From: Amoeboaphelidium protococcarum
Lineage: Eukaryota; Aphelidiomycota; Aphelidea
Reading direction: 5' to 3'
Assembly (NCBI GenBank): GCA_023515745.1
Contig: JALECJ010000005.1
Location: 1,240,001 to 1,304,000, forward strand
Length of the DNA: 64,000 bases
The notes beneath the pieces were generated by a model. That model was not told the origin of the DNA. It did not search any database and was given only the letters and a program-made list of their open reading frames with translations. Within the stretch, counting starts at the first letter, position 1. The number at the start of each line of letters is the position of its first letter. A program made the translations under genes and the position numbers. Of this stretch, positions 40,648 through 52,469 are shown one piece after another.

Positions 40648-42343
40648 ATGGTGAAGTAAAATTCGAATACAACAAAGTCTTCAACAGCGGCGGATTAGCT
40701 GAACGTAAATGTTATTGGACATGAATCTGCAGATGATGCATATGTTAATAAACATTATCCGCCATACTTGAAATTACTTCAAGTGCAGTTTGTTCACAGA
40801 CACGGCGAACGCACTCCTATAGGCAATTACCTTCCCGGACTAGTTCCTCAACATTGGCCACTATGTCATTTATCCTCCTTCTTTGTAAGATTATTCATAC
40901 CAAGTACTGATGATTATTGATTATAAAATAGTTCAAGTGTAGGCAGCGAATGTGCAAGAATATTAATCGCGCTTGATGGCTAATGCTCCTGTGGCTGTTA
41001 ATGATGGGGGTAATGACGCTGGAGATACACCAACTGGCGGCCACTCGCAATATCATCCATCTGAAGAGTATCCAGATAGGGAATTCTGGTCTACCAGTTC
41101 TACGGTTCAAGAGCCACACTTGACTGAAGATGGAGGTAACTCTGCCGCTACTTCCGAAATGCCGTCTTATATTTCGCGCGATAACTTGAATGCTGTTGGT
41201 CACATTCAGAAGCGTATCGAAGAACCTGGTCACATCGAGGCTGGTCTACATCGCACTGGTCACTTGGGGAAGAGCGGTGATGCTGTAAGAGTCCCACCTG
41301 GTACTTGTTTCTTTGGCCAGTTGACTGATAAGGGTAGGGAGACGCATTACCGACTGGGAACCTCCTTACGGCAGTTATACGTTGATAAGTTGCGCTTCCT
41401 CCCACCCGTCTGGGATTCAAGTAGGCACTAGTAGCATTTGTATGTGAGGAGTACTGATTATCCGCGCACTGTGGAGAGTGTCCAGCATCTGCTTGGTGGA
41501 ATTTATCCGCGTCAGTACAGAAGAGGATCCCCGACTGTGTACACCAGATTCCATGGCGATGAGACTCTATTCGGAGACTCCACCTGCTTGAAATGGCGCC
41601 GCATGGTTAAGGATTTTTCAGAGACGTGGAAATAGAATAATAAAGAATTCGTTGCTGGCCTCAATTAGAAATTCAAGCAGCTGGTTGATCTTCCATCTAA
41701 GCCTAATCTGCACATGATCCAGGATACTTTGATTGCACTGTATGCGCACAATATAAAGTTACCAAGCCACGTTGAACCTGCTGATATGCTTCAACTGGAA
41801 AAATATGTCAATAATCTCTGGTTCCGTGTCTATTAGAGCAATGATGAGGCTGTTAGACTGGGCATTGGAAGATTCATAAACGAGATGAAGCAAGTATTCG
41901 AGTGGAGAATCAAGCAAGTTGTTGATGGTAATCAGGATAAGAATTATAGCGATTAAGATTTGACGTCTAGTAGTACAAATAAGAATGGTAACAACTTAGG
42001 TCAGGATGAACTCAAAATGGCCATCTACTCTGGTCATGATAGTACACTTGGACCGGTGCTGGGAATGTTGAAATTGGATGACGATCGATGGCCAGCCTTT
42101 GCAAGTAATCTCACGTTTGAACTGCTTTAAGATACTTCCTAGGTATAACAGCAGAGCAGTAAGTCGCCATCATCATCGCTGTACATCAGATCGAAATACA
42201 ACGGTGTTATTAGATAGTTGCCGTTCTGCTAAGCCAAGGGTAAGCATCATCCAAAACATAAAGATCTCTGCACGCTGGATGCATTTTTTGACCGTATGGA
42301 GCAAGTTATCCCTAAAGACTATAAGCAAGAGTGTAAATTGTGA
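40648..42343 (+). CDS. Histidine acid phosphatase
   Basis: Exons 40648-40884 and 40943-42343 (545 aa); 58-nt intron GTAAGA...GTGTAG, phase 0. Branch-2 histidine phosphatase: catalytic phosphohistidine motif V-H-R-H-G-E-R-T-P (about residue 51) and proton-donor region Y-S-G-H-D-S-T-L-G-P-V-L, the HD pair. Other family features: L-T-D-K-G-R-E-T-H-Y, Y-V-R-S-T-D-Y-P-R-T, and the terminal D-L-C-T-L-D-A-F. The closest architecture I recall is the ACP6/PXYLP1-like group. No clear signal peptide, so the compartment is uncertain. A hydrophilic insert of about 70 residues sits before G-H-I-Q-K. Confidence 0.9.
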
Positions 42344-42442
42344 TGTGACCTTCACACTTTATGAGAGAACATATGAGAGCGCGAACTTACTTGAACATTG
42401 AAAATACAATTGATAATACATTGACGAGTTGTAAGGTTGAAA

Positions 42443-43084
42443 TCATACATTACTTTCATTAGATTAGCTCACAGTTCTCCTGGTGTTCACGTTAGAGGCA
42501 GTGTCAGATGAATCTTCTAGTTGAGCTTTATCCAGATTAACAGCGTGAGCCAACATGAGCGATGCACTTAAAATCACAAACCAGAATATTACAGAGCCCG
42601 CTGATGCCCAATACAGAAGTGGTAGAGCTATTATGGTCGTCAGAATGTACAACTCCCTCTACTTCATGTTCACCGTGTTACCGCCCAGCTTAAATGTCAC
42701 CTGTGGATGATTACTGATCCAGAATACTACAAGAGCCACAGCGACGATTACCAACAGCAAATCGATGCGAGTAATCAGGAACCAAATTAAAACTCCCAGC
42801 GTGACTATAATGTAATTGAGAGCGAAATACCGAACATTGAACTGTATTCTATTAATGGCATCCTGAGAGGATTGTGGTAGAGACATTCGCTGCAGATCCA
42901 TAAACTCCGACCACGGCTTGATCAAGTGTCTATTGCGCACATAGTAAACTTTAGCTTCTTGCACGATGGGGTACCTATCGATCTACTGTATAAGATGGCC
43001 GACTGTATCATTCGCATAAGATTATTATTAGCCTGAACTTTGAGATTAATCATTATTCTACTGTCTCTACTAAGTCTGAGACAT
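42443..43084 (-). CDS. PRA1-family (prenylated Rab acceptor) membrane protein
   Basis: 213 aa, intronless. The start is the ATG at 43082-43084, giving a Gln-rich N terminus (many TAA/TAG). Then R-N-R-H-L-I-K-P-W-S-E-F and R-I-Q-F-N-V-R-Y-F-A-L-N-Y are the PRA1 signature, followed by two hydrophobic hairpins (about residues 100-145 and 160-190) and a polar tail. PRA1/Yip3 proteins act on prenylated Rab GTPases at ER-Golgi and endosomal membranes. TGA at 42443-42445. Confidence 0.88.
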
Positions 43085-43248
43085 CGCGCCTTTATCGTCA
43101 CACTTCAAGGTCAGTCAGGACACGCGCGTTGCTGAAAGGAGACAGATCGTCTCTCGATAATAATTTCTTTCCTAAGTAGATTTTTAACGTGGACTTGACG
43201 CTGTGAGAGACATTTGGTAGGCGTTCTGGGGTTTTAGCCAGAGTAATC

Positions 43249-43893
43249 ATGACCAAATCACTTTTGGATGATATTGCCAAAGCCGTGGAAGCATAGAATA
43301 ATGTCGGTATAATCCAAATATCTTCAAAGCTCATTGAATAGTACAGCAATGTTCCTAATTTTTATTTACTTCGTGCAATGGCGTACTTGGGTGAATGCAA
43401 TTATGATGCAGTCGTTAAAGATGCCTAAACTTTATTGAAATTTGAAGATTGCACCTCCGACGAGATTATGCCGGTAAATCATGCTCTGTATAATACTAAA
43501 ATATATAATTTTGATTTTTGAAAATGAGATGTAGAAATGTGTTACTCTTCACTCGAATGCGTTCGATATGTGTGGCCGAGGTAATTTTAACGCGTAAATC
43601 GAGTCAAGTGATCATGTTATTGTCATCCATAATACTACAGTATATATAATGTAGCCTACAGAGGATTGTAATAAAGCGACAAGGCTGAAGAATGTTTCAA
43701 AAAAAGTGTTGAATTGAACAAGGCGGAACTTTAACGCAGAAAAGTGCTGAAACAACAGAACGACGAATCGGCACGTCCCCATAACGTTTCAAAGAAGAAG
43801 GTTAACGTGCGGCGAATTGTACAGTAAAGTCTGCAAGTCGCGATGGTAGTTATAGTGTTGACTTTCCTGTTGAAGCAATGGGATATTATGTGA
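43249..43893 (+). CDS. Tail-anchored TPR protein
   Basis: Three exons: 43249-43473, 43535-43580 and 43655-43893 (169 aa); introns of 61 and 74 nt start GTAAAT and GTAATT and both end ATGTAG. TPR-like helices: F-Y-L-L-R-A-M-A-Y-L-G-E-C-N-Y-D-A-V-V-K-D-A in exon 1, and C-G-R-A-Y-R-G-L then A-E-E-C-F-K-K-S-V-E-L-N across exons 2-3. A Lys-rich stretch is followed by one C-terminal hydrophobic segment (about residues 150-165), suggesting a tail anchor in the ER or mitochondrial outer membrane. The small exon structure is inferred from frame and TPR continuity. Exact orthologue not recognised. Confidence 0.7.
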
Positions 43894-43995
43894 ATGATTT
43901 TGAATTGATAAGACGTGTTGCAATATTGTTAATTTACATTGAAAATTGTACAGTACCATCATCATCCAGTCAGCAGGCGGAAGAGTCCAAATTGA

Positions 43996-45201
43996 TCAAT
44001 TGAGTGTTCCCCTGCAGTTGGGAGATCCGCAAAGACATGGTATTTTGTCATCTTCTACTGGAAATTTATAGTCGTATGTAATTTCTTGGCCAACTTCAAT
44101 ATCCTCCTTGGCATAAATCACTATTTTCTTTTCCCCATTGATGCTTATAATCTTGGCAATGCAGTTGGGATCGCAGCAATGATTGATGAAACGCGCCAAG
44201 TTACCGCACAAAGTCGCATCCACAATCTAATCTTCATCCATACGGAACAAATAGCTCGACCCAATGCCAATCTTTTCATACTCTTTCTCGCGAATATCGG
44301 CGATTTTCTACCTCACAATCTCTCCAATGTACTCAATGATCATCTCTCCCTTCTCAATTCGCTCTTCAGCGTATAAGCCCCAATCATGTATCGCTGATTT
44401 ACAAAATTTGAGATGCTTCTTTCTACCTTTGAGTTTATTAAAAGACAGCACTTCTGAATTCGTAGTCTATTTCGCATCCTCCAGACCGGCTGCAAATCTT
44501 CTGTGAGTCAATCGCGTGTCTCTAGATGTTGCAAGCCGTTAGAGTGGAGCTTATTACATTGACTGTTACAACTGATCTTGCCCATTAACTTCATTATCAT
44601 CATCCAAATTCTATTACGAAGCTTGCCGCCTTTCTTGACTCAGCTAAAGTTTCCTTCTCTTCGATAACACATAATATCCTTCTGTTCTAGCACTTCCAGA
44701 CTTGTGGGCGGGTTTAAAATCTGATGATCTCTGCTCTTGAGGTAGTTTCTAGCTGAGCAATCGAATGATATACTATTAATCTTCTATATCTATAGGTGAA
44801 ATAGCTTCAGCTGCTGCATCTTGATCTATATCAACATCATCAGTCTATTGAAACGAGCTATTAAGTATCGAAATGACGGGATCGGCACGGATCGGCTTGT
44901 ATTCAATAAGTTACTTTTACGCTGCTATCGACGCTTGTAATAAATCTATGGCAGACTGAGACGAAGACTATTCCAAACTTTCCGGTCTTAATTTCCTTTT
45001 TCGTCCTCTCTTCTTGGGCTACTATGGTTACTATTATTATTATTAAACTTCATTATCTTTTAACGTCTGACTTGCACTACTATCAATTTCACCGTTTACA
45101 CTGACACTTTCTGCTTTCGTATACGCATTCGACTATTCTTGGTTATCATCCAGATCCCCCTCCATTGAGATATTAGCCGACCTGGATTCCTAATCGCTCA
45201 T
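43996..45201 (-). CDS. SET1: SET1-type histone H3K4 methyltransferase
   Basis: 401 aa, intronless. The C-terminal SET domain is complete: R-K-K-H-L-K-F (pre-SET edge), [39 protein letters not shown] (SAM and substrate site), I-T-Y-D-Y-K-F-P, and post-[16 protein letters not shown] with its zinc-binding Cys. Upstream, an n-SET-like segment ([10 protein letters not shown]) and a basic, Gln-rich N terminus. Far shorter than yeast Set1 (about 1,080 aa) and without a visible RRM. Expected to methylate H3K4 in a COMPASS-like complex. Confidence 0.9.
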
Positions 45202-45486
45202 TAAATTATTACTTAAATATTACTTCCAAAATATAAATGCGATAAAAGGCTAATAAATAATATACAGTGAATGCTTAAAAGTTAAAAACTCACACAGGAC
45301 TTGAGAAATTGAGATAACAAAACGCGCTCAAATTTTAATTCCGAAACGAAGATCTTCTAAAAACGGAATAGCATTACACCAGTACCTAGTACATGTGTGT
45401 CTCGATCAAACGAGTCCAATGAATAACAACACATTTGATAAAAAGAAAAAAAAATATACGAAACTAAGTACTCAATTGTGTAATTA

Positions 45487-45873
45487 TCACTTTTCATTGT
45501 AAGCTTCCCGGAGACCACAAATCTTACCGTTGATCGCCGCCTCTCTAAACGTGATCCTGTTGATTCTCCAACCGCGGATCATACCATTTCCACGTCCGGT
45601 CAGAACGCATCGTTCTTTGATAGCACCTGGACGCGTATAAGAGTGCATATTATCCAATAGAAGCATAGCACGCAACCGGTCTTTCAGTGGGAGAGCAGTG
45701 TGCTGATGTATCGATTTCAGAACCAGGCGAGTCTTTTCTGCTTCTGATGCCACCTCAGCTCTGAGCATTTGCCTCTTGGGACGCGCCCTATTCCGCAGAT
45801 AAGTGTATCTAGTTCTCTATTATGCAATTAACTGCAGTGCTAATCCCTTAACTGATGTAGAAAATCCCAACAT
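45487..45873 (-). CDS. MRPS14: Mitochondrial ribosomal protein uS14m
   Basis: 128 aa, the same length as the human protein. C-terminal S14 signature: K-E-R-C-V-L-T-G-R-G-N-G then R-I-T-F-R-E-A-A-I-N-G and I-C-G-L-R-E-A. The N terminus (M-L-G-F-S-T-S-V-K) could be a mitochondrial presequence. The first ATG was chosen; TGA at 45487-45489. Only one Cys of the old zinc motif is kept, as in the zinc-free mitochondrial form. Confidence 0.88.
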
Positions 45874-45971
45874 TGTCTTGGATTGGTATTAAATGAAATC
45901 TATTTTCCAAATGCGAAATAAAAAGACAACAAGAAGCGGAAATGATCAAATAAGTCATTGAGATATTTAAG

Positions 45972-46688
45972 TCACTTTTCCTTACGAACAATGTCGCCCT
46001 GTGGTACTTTAAATTGATCTATCAGAATCTGAATTACAGCGTCCATCACGTCACCTTGAATGACTATCTCATCTTTACCATCAGCTGTTTTAGAGACGCT
46101 ACTTCCACACGCAAACTTGCCTACAAAATGATAAGTGATAAATAATTATAGACATAAGTTGTATACACTATCGTGATACATACCTGCAAATTGTTTGGCA
46201 GTCTTCTTCAAATCAATGTCATATTGCTCAAGACCGAATATGGACGTGACGTGTTTTCTCTTATTCCTATCAATCTTCTTTACGATTACTTGTTTGGCTG
46301 ACTGTTTCTTTACCTTGGCGGGTTTGACTTATTTGACTTCAGCAGGCTCACCTGATGCAGCGGAACTCTACTTTTCAGCATCACCTTTTTATACATCAAC
46401 TTGATCCGGCGAAGAGGACACTTCTAGCTAGTCCACACTTTCTGTAATCTACTTAATTTTGAGAGCACTGCTATCATTATAAATAACTCCATACACAGTC
46501 GGATTATTCTAAAGCAGCCATTTCTTGCATTATTCAGCCTTTTTATTAACCTCACTACACAATTATATGTATAAAATATTAAGCAAAGCTATCATGAGCG
46601 TGTAATCTTACCAATACTCAACAGGCAGACCGCATTTTCCACAGTATAACACCTAGACAATGTCGCGCACTTGATCTTGACCAGACAT
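45972..46688 (-). CDS. DENR: DENR, density-regulated translation factor
   Basis: Exons 46612-46688, 46184-46554 and 45972-46120 (198 aa); introns 57 and 63 nt, both ending TGTAG. Partner of MCT-1; recycles post-termination 40S and promotes reinitiation. The N-terminal zinc motif V-L-Y-C-G-K-C-G-L-P-V-E-Y-C-E continues across intron 1, with C-K-K-W-L-L in exon 2. The C-terminal SUI1 domain has K-K-I-D-R-N-K-R-K-H-V-T, F-G-L-E-Q-Y-D-I-D-L-K, F-A-G-K-F-A-C-G-S-S-V and I-Q-G-D-V. Start 173 bases from CSE1 on the opposite strand. Confidence 0.93.
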
Positions 46689-46860
46689 TTTGTCGTTTAA
46701 TTTCGTTTCGATCTTCAAAGAACGCGTCGTATTGGAATCGATGCTACACAAGAAACGCTTCAGGAACTCAGCTCTGAGTGGGAACGATCGCTTCTTTCTT
46801 TTTCCGAGAGAGTCCAAACGTTCCAACAATCTCAAAAATTCAAAGAGTCATACGAAGAAT
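46689..46860. promoter_or_regulatory. Short bidirectional promoter region DENR/CSE1
   Basis: Only 172 bases separate the two opposite start codons, so both promoters and 5' UTRs must share this stretch. No consensus element identified. Confidence 0.4.
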
Positions 46861-49822
46861 ATGGACGCCAACGCGATATCAGCCTTGTTGGAGTAGACAT
46901 TAGTTTCTCAAAGCAGATTACAAGGTATATCAACTATATCAAAAATTGTATATTCATATGATCTCAATTTCCAATCTTGTAGCCGAGTAATCTTTGAAGT
47001 AGGCTGAAAAGTCACCAGGATTTCTGGTAACTTTACTGCAATTGGTCAGCGCAGAGAATGTGAATTTGAATGTGCGATTTGCTGCGTCTCTGTACTTTAA
47101 AAACTTTATAAAACGCCACTGGATTCCCGATGCTGACGAGAACATGATAAGTGAAGATGACAGGACTGCTCTCAAGGCCCAAATAATTGGATTGATGGTT
47201 GCATTGCCGGACAAGTTGTCGCTGTAGTTGAGTGAGGCGGTCGCGCAGATGGCCGTCACGGACTTTCCCGAGCACTGGCAGTCGCTCATTCCCGATTTGG
47301 TTTCACGTCTCTCAGAGTCGGATTATCGCGTCAATAATGGTATTCTGTAGACGGCGCACTCTCTTTTCAAGCGTTATCGCCATGAATTCAAGAGTGATTA
47401 GTTGTTTGCGGAGATCAAGTATGTGTTGGACTCGTTCTGTCTCCCATACTGGCATTTGATGCAGAATACGGATAAATTGATTGATTAGAATGCAGGCAAT
47501 TCCCAGGCACTTCATGTCCTAATGAATTCCATGATTCTCCTGTGTAAGATCTTTTTGAGTCTGAACTCTTAGGATCTGCCAGAGTTTTTTGAAGATCACA
47601 TGGCTGAGTTTATGGCATTATTCAAAAAGTATTTGGCATATCAGAATCCTCTACTAGATACAGATGATGACGAAGAAGTTGGCCCTGTTGAAAAGGTCAA
47701 AGCATCCATATGTGAGATTATTGATTTGTACACAAAGAAGTATGAGGAAGAGTTTAAGTAAATGCCGGAGTTTGTGCAAATTATTTGGAATGTGGCAACT
47801 CTAGCTGGTTAGTAAACTAAATACGACCATCTTGTCAGTACGTCCATCCAATTCTTATCTAGTGTTGCAAAGCATCCTCGTCACAGTAAGATGTTTACCG
47901 GCAATGAAGCTCTGAGTTCAATCACTGAAAAGGTTGTTCTTCCAAATGTTTATCTGCGCGAGTCTGATATTGAGCTATTTGAGGATAATCCTATTGAGTA
48001 TATTAGGCGTGATCTGGAAGGTTCTGATGCAGACACTAGGCGACGTAGTGCTGCTGATTTGGTGAGAAGTCTGGCTGAGCACTTTGAGAATGAACTCACT
48101 TCCCTTATTGGAGAATACTTTGCGACTTTTATGCAGAAATACAATCAGAATAAGCAGTAAAATTGGAAGGATAAGGATATGGCTATCTATTTGCTTATTG
48201 CTATTACAGCCAAAGCTGGGACTGTGAATCTAGGTGCCACGAAGACCAATGCCAATATCAACATTGGAGACATTTTCAGCTAGAATATCCTGCCTGATCT
48301 TCAAACAGGAGCTGATGATCCTTCTGTCCATCCTGTGCTCAAAGTTGATGCACTCAAGTTTCTGAATACGTTTCGACACTAGCTTTCTAAATAGCAACTC
48401 ATATCCGTATTGCCATTGGTGATTGAGCATCTTAAGTCTAGCAATTACGTCGTGCACACGTACGCGGCAGTTTGTGTCGAAAGAATGCTGTTCATAAAAG
48501 TTGGAGGTGATTATATGTTCACCACTGATGATGTTAAGCCATTTGTTGAGCCATTGTTGGGAAATTTGTTCACTCTTATTGAGGCTGGCCAGAGCCCGGA
48601 GAAGGTGTCAGAAAATGATTATCTCATCAAGAGTGTGATGCGGGTGTTATTTGTCGCAAAGAGCAGCCTGGCGCCGTTTGCTGAAGTGCTATTGAAGAGA
48701 CTCGTGGGAATATTGGAGTTGATCAGTAAGAATCCTAGTAATCCCAAGTTTAATCATTACGTGTTTGAGTCTATTAGCTCAATGATTAGAATTGCTTGTG
48801 CGGCGGACATTACATTACTTGGTCGTTTCGAGGCTCTTCTGTTTCCGCCTATTCAGGCTATTCTGCAGATGGATATTCCAGAATTCACCCCATATGTTTT
48901 GCAAATCTTGGCTCTGCTGATGAGTCTGCATAAGGAGGCGACTATTCCTGATGCTTATACTCCTCTGCTCCCTCCTCTATTGCAGCCTCCATTGTGGGAG
49001 AATCATGGTAATGTGCCTGCATTGGTGAACCTGCTGGAAGTTTATTTGATGAAGGATTCTTCTAAAATTGTAGCGAATAATCAGCTGCCTGCTTTCCTTG
49101 GTATATTCCAGAAATTGATCGCATCACGCGCCAATGAAGCATTCGGATTCGAATTGTTGGTGTCTATTTATGAGCAGGTGTAGCCTTAGTTCTTACAGCA
49201 GTATAATCAGTAAATATTCCAACTGTTACTAGTGCGACTGCAGTCTAACAAGACTGGAAAGTTCGCGTTGCATTTCGTAAAGTGGTCACTGCAGCTGTTT
49301 TGTAACTCTAGATTTAATGGTGTTTAGTTGTTTTGCTCTGTCTTGGACCAGATCTAACCAAAACTTCCTCAGATGCTGTTTTAGTCAATCTTCCTGAATG
49401 AGTTAAAATTGGTAATGTAGCCAGCTGATGTGAAAATTGCCATAGTGGGCGTTGGAAGATGTTTATGCGAAGCCAAGTTTTTACATTAGGCTGAGAACGC
49501 TTCCCTATGTGCCAAATTGATTGATGAAATTGTGAAGCTGATAGTGTCGCCGCTGGCTAAGAAGATTGCTGACACTAATGGTGTGACTGATGAAGAGATT
49601 TACCTGCAGGACGTTGAGGAGAGTGGATACAAGTCTGTGTTTGTGAAGTTGAACTCTGTGCATTTGCAATAGCATCAGAGTGACGCCAAGCTGCAAGTTG
49701 CTGATCCAGAGCAGTACTTCTTGACTCAGCTGAAAGGTATCAAAGAACAAGTGGCTGGTGCTCTTCAAGGAACTTTGCAAGTCACCAAGAATTACTTGAG
49801 TACCAAAGGTGTATCTGTATGA
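46861..49822 (+). CDS. CSE1: CSE1/exportin-2 (CAS), importin-alpha exporter
   Basis: Exon 1 46861-46924 and exon 2 46983-49822 (967 aa); intron 58 nt, GTATAT...CTTGTAG, phase 1. HEAT-repeat karyopherin that with RanGTP returns importin-alpha to the cytoplasm. N-terminal importin-beta domain: A-E-Q-S-L-K-Q-A-E and V-R-F-A-A-S-L-Y-F-K-N-F-I-K-R-H-W. CSE1-specific blocks include T-D-F-P-E-H-W-Q-S-L-I-P, F-E-D-N-P-I-E-Y-I-R-R-D-L-E-G-S-D and D-T-R-R-R-S-A-A-D-L-V-R, where family members are well conserved. Length matches yeast (960) and human (971). Confidence 0.97.
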
Positions 49823-49908
49823 AAGGGGATTAAAATAAAGACAATTCTATGAGGTGAAATAAGAAATTTCTTTTCAAAAAAGGCTATAAATTTTATAATT
49901 CACTGTGA

Positions 49909-50669
49909 TCATTAATGTTGTTGGTGTTGAGGAGGTCTATACCCTGGTGGATATACGTTGCCCATTGGTGGCATTTGAGGTCGATAACCGGGAGGCATCC
50001 TACACATAGATACATACGAGATTTTGTAAGATTCACGAACTATATAATTAAACTTACACTCCAGACATTGGTGGTCTCATACCAGCAGCGGGATTAAGCG
50101 GTGGGCGCGTAAATCCTACACATTTAAAAAGTCATTCGATTTATAACAAACGTAAAACTCAAATTTAAATTACCTTAAGGCGGCACGCCGCGTCCCATCG
50201 GCTACACCATAGCACCGGGCATCATGGTAGGAACTAAATTCTACGCACTAGCAGCTTTCCTATTCATAGCGTCACCTTTAGGTGGTGGAGATTCGACAAT
50301 AAAAGTCTCGATGGTCTCACCGCGTAAGATAACTAGGCCAAGCATCCTCTTTTCCTCAACCAATCTGGATTTCGTTCTATTTTACTGCCCTGCATCTTTT
50401 TGTACAACTTTATTGCTATTACCATTATTCTACTCGACTTTCTACTCTCTCACTTTGATCTTGCGGCATTCTTGACAATCAGCCAGCACGAGATTCATAT
50501 GCTTGTCAAAGGCAATCATCTATCCAACGAGCGTTCGCCCATCCAGCATGGTTACTTTTAGCCTATGATTTAGCAATTGCTGCATTCTAGTTGTTTTAGA
50601 TTGTGTCTACACGTACTGTCAATTATTATCTTCATCAGGTATATGATTAATACCAATATTACGTACCAT
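49909..50669 (-). CDS. SNRPB: SmB/SmB' core spliceosomal protein
   Basis: Four exons: 50667-50669 (ATG only), 50174-50606, 50058-50115 and 49909-49999 (194 aa); introns 60, 58, 58 nt, all ending TGTAG. Sm1 motif: L-K-V-T-M-L-D-G-R-T-L-V-G-Q-M-I-A-F-D-K-H-M-N-L-V-L-A-D-C; Sm2: G-L-V-I-L-R-G-E-T-I. A Lys/Gln insert separates them, and the C-terminal tail is Pro/Met/Gly-rich with P-P-G-Y-R-P repeats, as in SmB. The first exon holding only the initiator codon is needed to supply a start to T-Q-S-K-T-T-R-M, which aligns with the human M-T-V-G-K-S-S-K-M. Confidence 0.93.
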
Positions 50670-50781
50670 ATTGTCGTTAATTAAAGCTTCGCCGTTTAAC
50701 AAGAGAAATAAATAATCGAAAGTAAAAACAAAATGCAGCATTTATTTATCAAAATTAAAGATCTTCACTCAATAGATTCAT

Positions 50782-51213
50782 TCAATCGAAGCGTCTATTA
50801 ATCCATTTACCAAGTGCCACCATGGCTATTACCACAGCGATTATAGTTATCACCGACAGCAAAGTCATTATTCTATTTACTCGGCGCCAAGTCGTGTCTG
50901 AACGTGTATGAACGCGTACGCAACTTCCTACATGTGTTATTTACTTACTCAGTCAACCCGGTTACAATGAGTTAAAAATCGATTTAAACTTACCTATCCA
51001 CCATGGTAAAACGAAGCAGAATCCTAAAATGAACAGTAAAAGTCCAGGACGTATAGAATGATCATGATGATGAACGGCGAATTGTAGATGCTCGGATGGC
51101 GGCGAGGCCTAAGTGCCATTTGAATAAGGCGGAGGTAGATCTGATACTTCAAAGACGGACGGCAATTGCGATTTTCTACGCGTATCGCTTATGATGGGCA
51201 GGTTTTTATTCAT
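50782..51213 (-). CDS. Two-helix W-W-(I/V)-G membrane protein, paralogue A
   Basis: Exons 50994-51213 and 50782-50927 (121 aa); intron 66 nt, GTAAGT...CATGTAG, phase 1. Polar, Pro-containing N terminus, first hydrophobic segment with I-L-G-F-C-F-V-L-P-W-W-I-G, a short polar loop with T-W-R-R-V-N, then a second helix. The same core F-x-x-G-F-C-x-V-x-x-W-W-V-G and T-W-R-x-x-N occurs in the three genes to the right. This copy is the only one with an intron, which falls right after W-W-I-G. Function unknown. Confidence 0.8.
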
Positions 51214-51410
51214 AATTTTGATTTTGTGATATTATTGTTAATGTTGTTGGAAAAGATCCTTGTCCTAATCATTCGATTGTCGAGACGTGGACGAGACACC
51301 GTCACTGCCTCCTGAATATAAGAATGATTATAACTATTGAAGTGAGTCTAAAATTATATAAATCTATTATTTTATAGTCTTAATAAGAAGAATCAATCAA
51401 TAATTTCGAA

Positions 51411-51872
51411 TCAGTTAAATTCGTAATAATACGATCTACGACGAGTAGCACCAACACCGATTAAGACGAATATCACCACGTACGCGATCACCCCAAGCAG
51501 CGATAACACTGTGAAGACAATGTTCAACATTCTCCACGTTCTATCTCTCTTCGTCCTGATAGGAGGATAGCAACAGCCAACCCACCAGCTAATGACACAG
51601 CAAAACCCAGTGATGAATAGAATCATTCCGACGCTAACGCCATCCTCAATGTTGGTAATTACAACCTATGATGGCTATTAATATGGCTAGTAGTACTACT
51701 GATTTGGCGGTTAATAAGGATTTTAAGCAAAATTGTTATCGCCACCATTTGGTGGGTAAGGAGCAGGAATGTATCCAGTTTTGGGTGGAGTAGTAGGAGG
51801 ATATGGTATCTATGGCTGTTATCCGTTTGGATCCTATTTCTAGTCTTAATTATCGGCGTTATTATTGTTCAT
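51411..51872 (-). CDS. Two-helix W-W-V-G membrane protein, paralogue B
   Basis: 153 aa, intronless. Pro/Gln/Tyr-rich N terminus (repeated P-Y-P-P / P-Y-Q motifs, many TAA/TAG Gln) of about 80 residues, then N-I-E-D-G-V-S-V-G-M-I-L-F-I-T-G-F-C-C-V-I, W-W-V-G-C-C-Y-P-P, R-T-W-R-M-L-N-I-V-F-T and a second helix. Closest to paralogue C, with which it shares N-I-E-D-G-V-S-V-G-M. The Cys-Cys after W-W-V-G may be palmitoylated (inference). Function unknown. Confidence 0.8.
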
Positions 51873-52469
51873 TTCGAGATATTACCGTAAAAAAAAACGT
51901 TGACATTGACAGAGCGGAATTAGAAAATGCTCCACGTCGAGATCACAAGAGAGCTCACGAGGTTTATGACCACCCCTGGACAGATATTAAATAGATGTTC
52001 ATTCTCAGCTAACAAAATGTTAGTTGTTGTGCCCAGAAACGTATTAAGTAGATACTAAAGAACTAAGATGTCACGGATAATTAAAAATAATTACCAGCGT
52101 TAGACTCTGGCGCGACATTATATTGAATGTGTCCGGTCTCTTCTAGGATTAACTCATTAAAAGTCGGAGCTTTTGCGAACCTGAAATGTGCGCCGCAGTT
52201 ATCGTGATGAAACTGATGTTGCAACAGCTCATGAATTTATAAGTGGATGGTTTGCCTTTAAACTTATGAATGAGAATCGTACGTGTTGCCAATCGATTAA
52301 AGCTATACATATCGTTGCGATTACATTTGATTTCGGCGACCATCGACCTCTATCGGCGCGTTTATAAGCATGGTATCATTAATGGGTGTTTTAAAAAGAG
52401 ACAAGATTCTTATCTAATATATAATCATCAGAATTTCATTTTATTCAATACCTCACCTCACTAGTCATA
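51873..52469. other. Intergenic within the paralogue cluster
   Basis: No recognisable gene. Two overlapping minus-strand frames without TGA exist (up to 124 codons, 51955-52326), but neither has a known motif, and with one stop codon such lengths occur by chance. Confidence 0.4.

Noticed and set aside
43098-43349. 83-aa minus-strand frame overlapping the TPR gene start
   Set aside because: The plus strand gives a spliced TPR protein with a tail anchor; the minus frame has no motif.
51955-52326. 124-codon minus-strand frame with an H-E-L-L-Q-H word between paralogues B and C
   Set aside because: The HEXXH-like word is isolated, the surrounding residues fit no metalloprotease, and a second overlapping frame is equally open.
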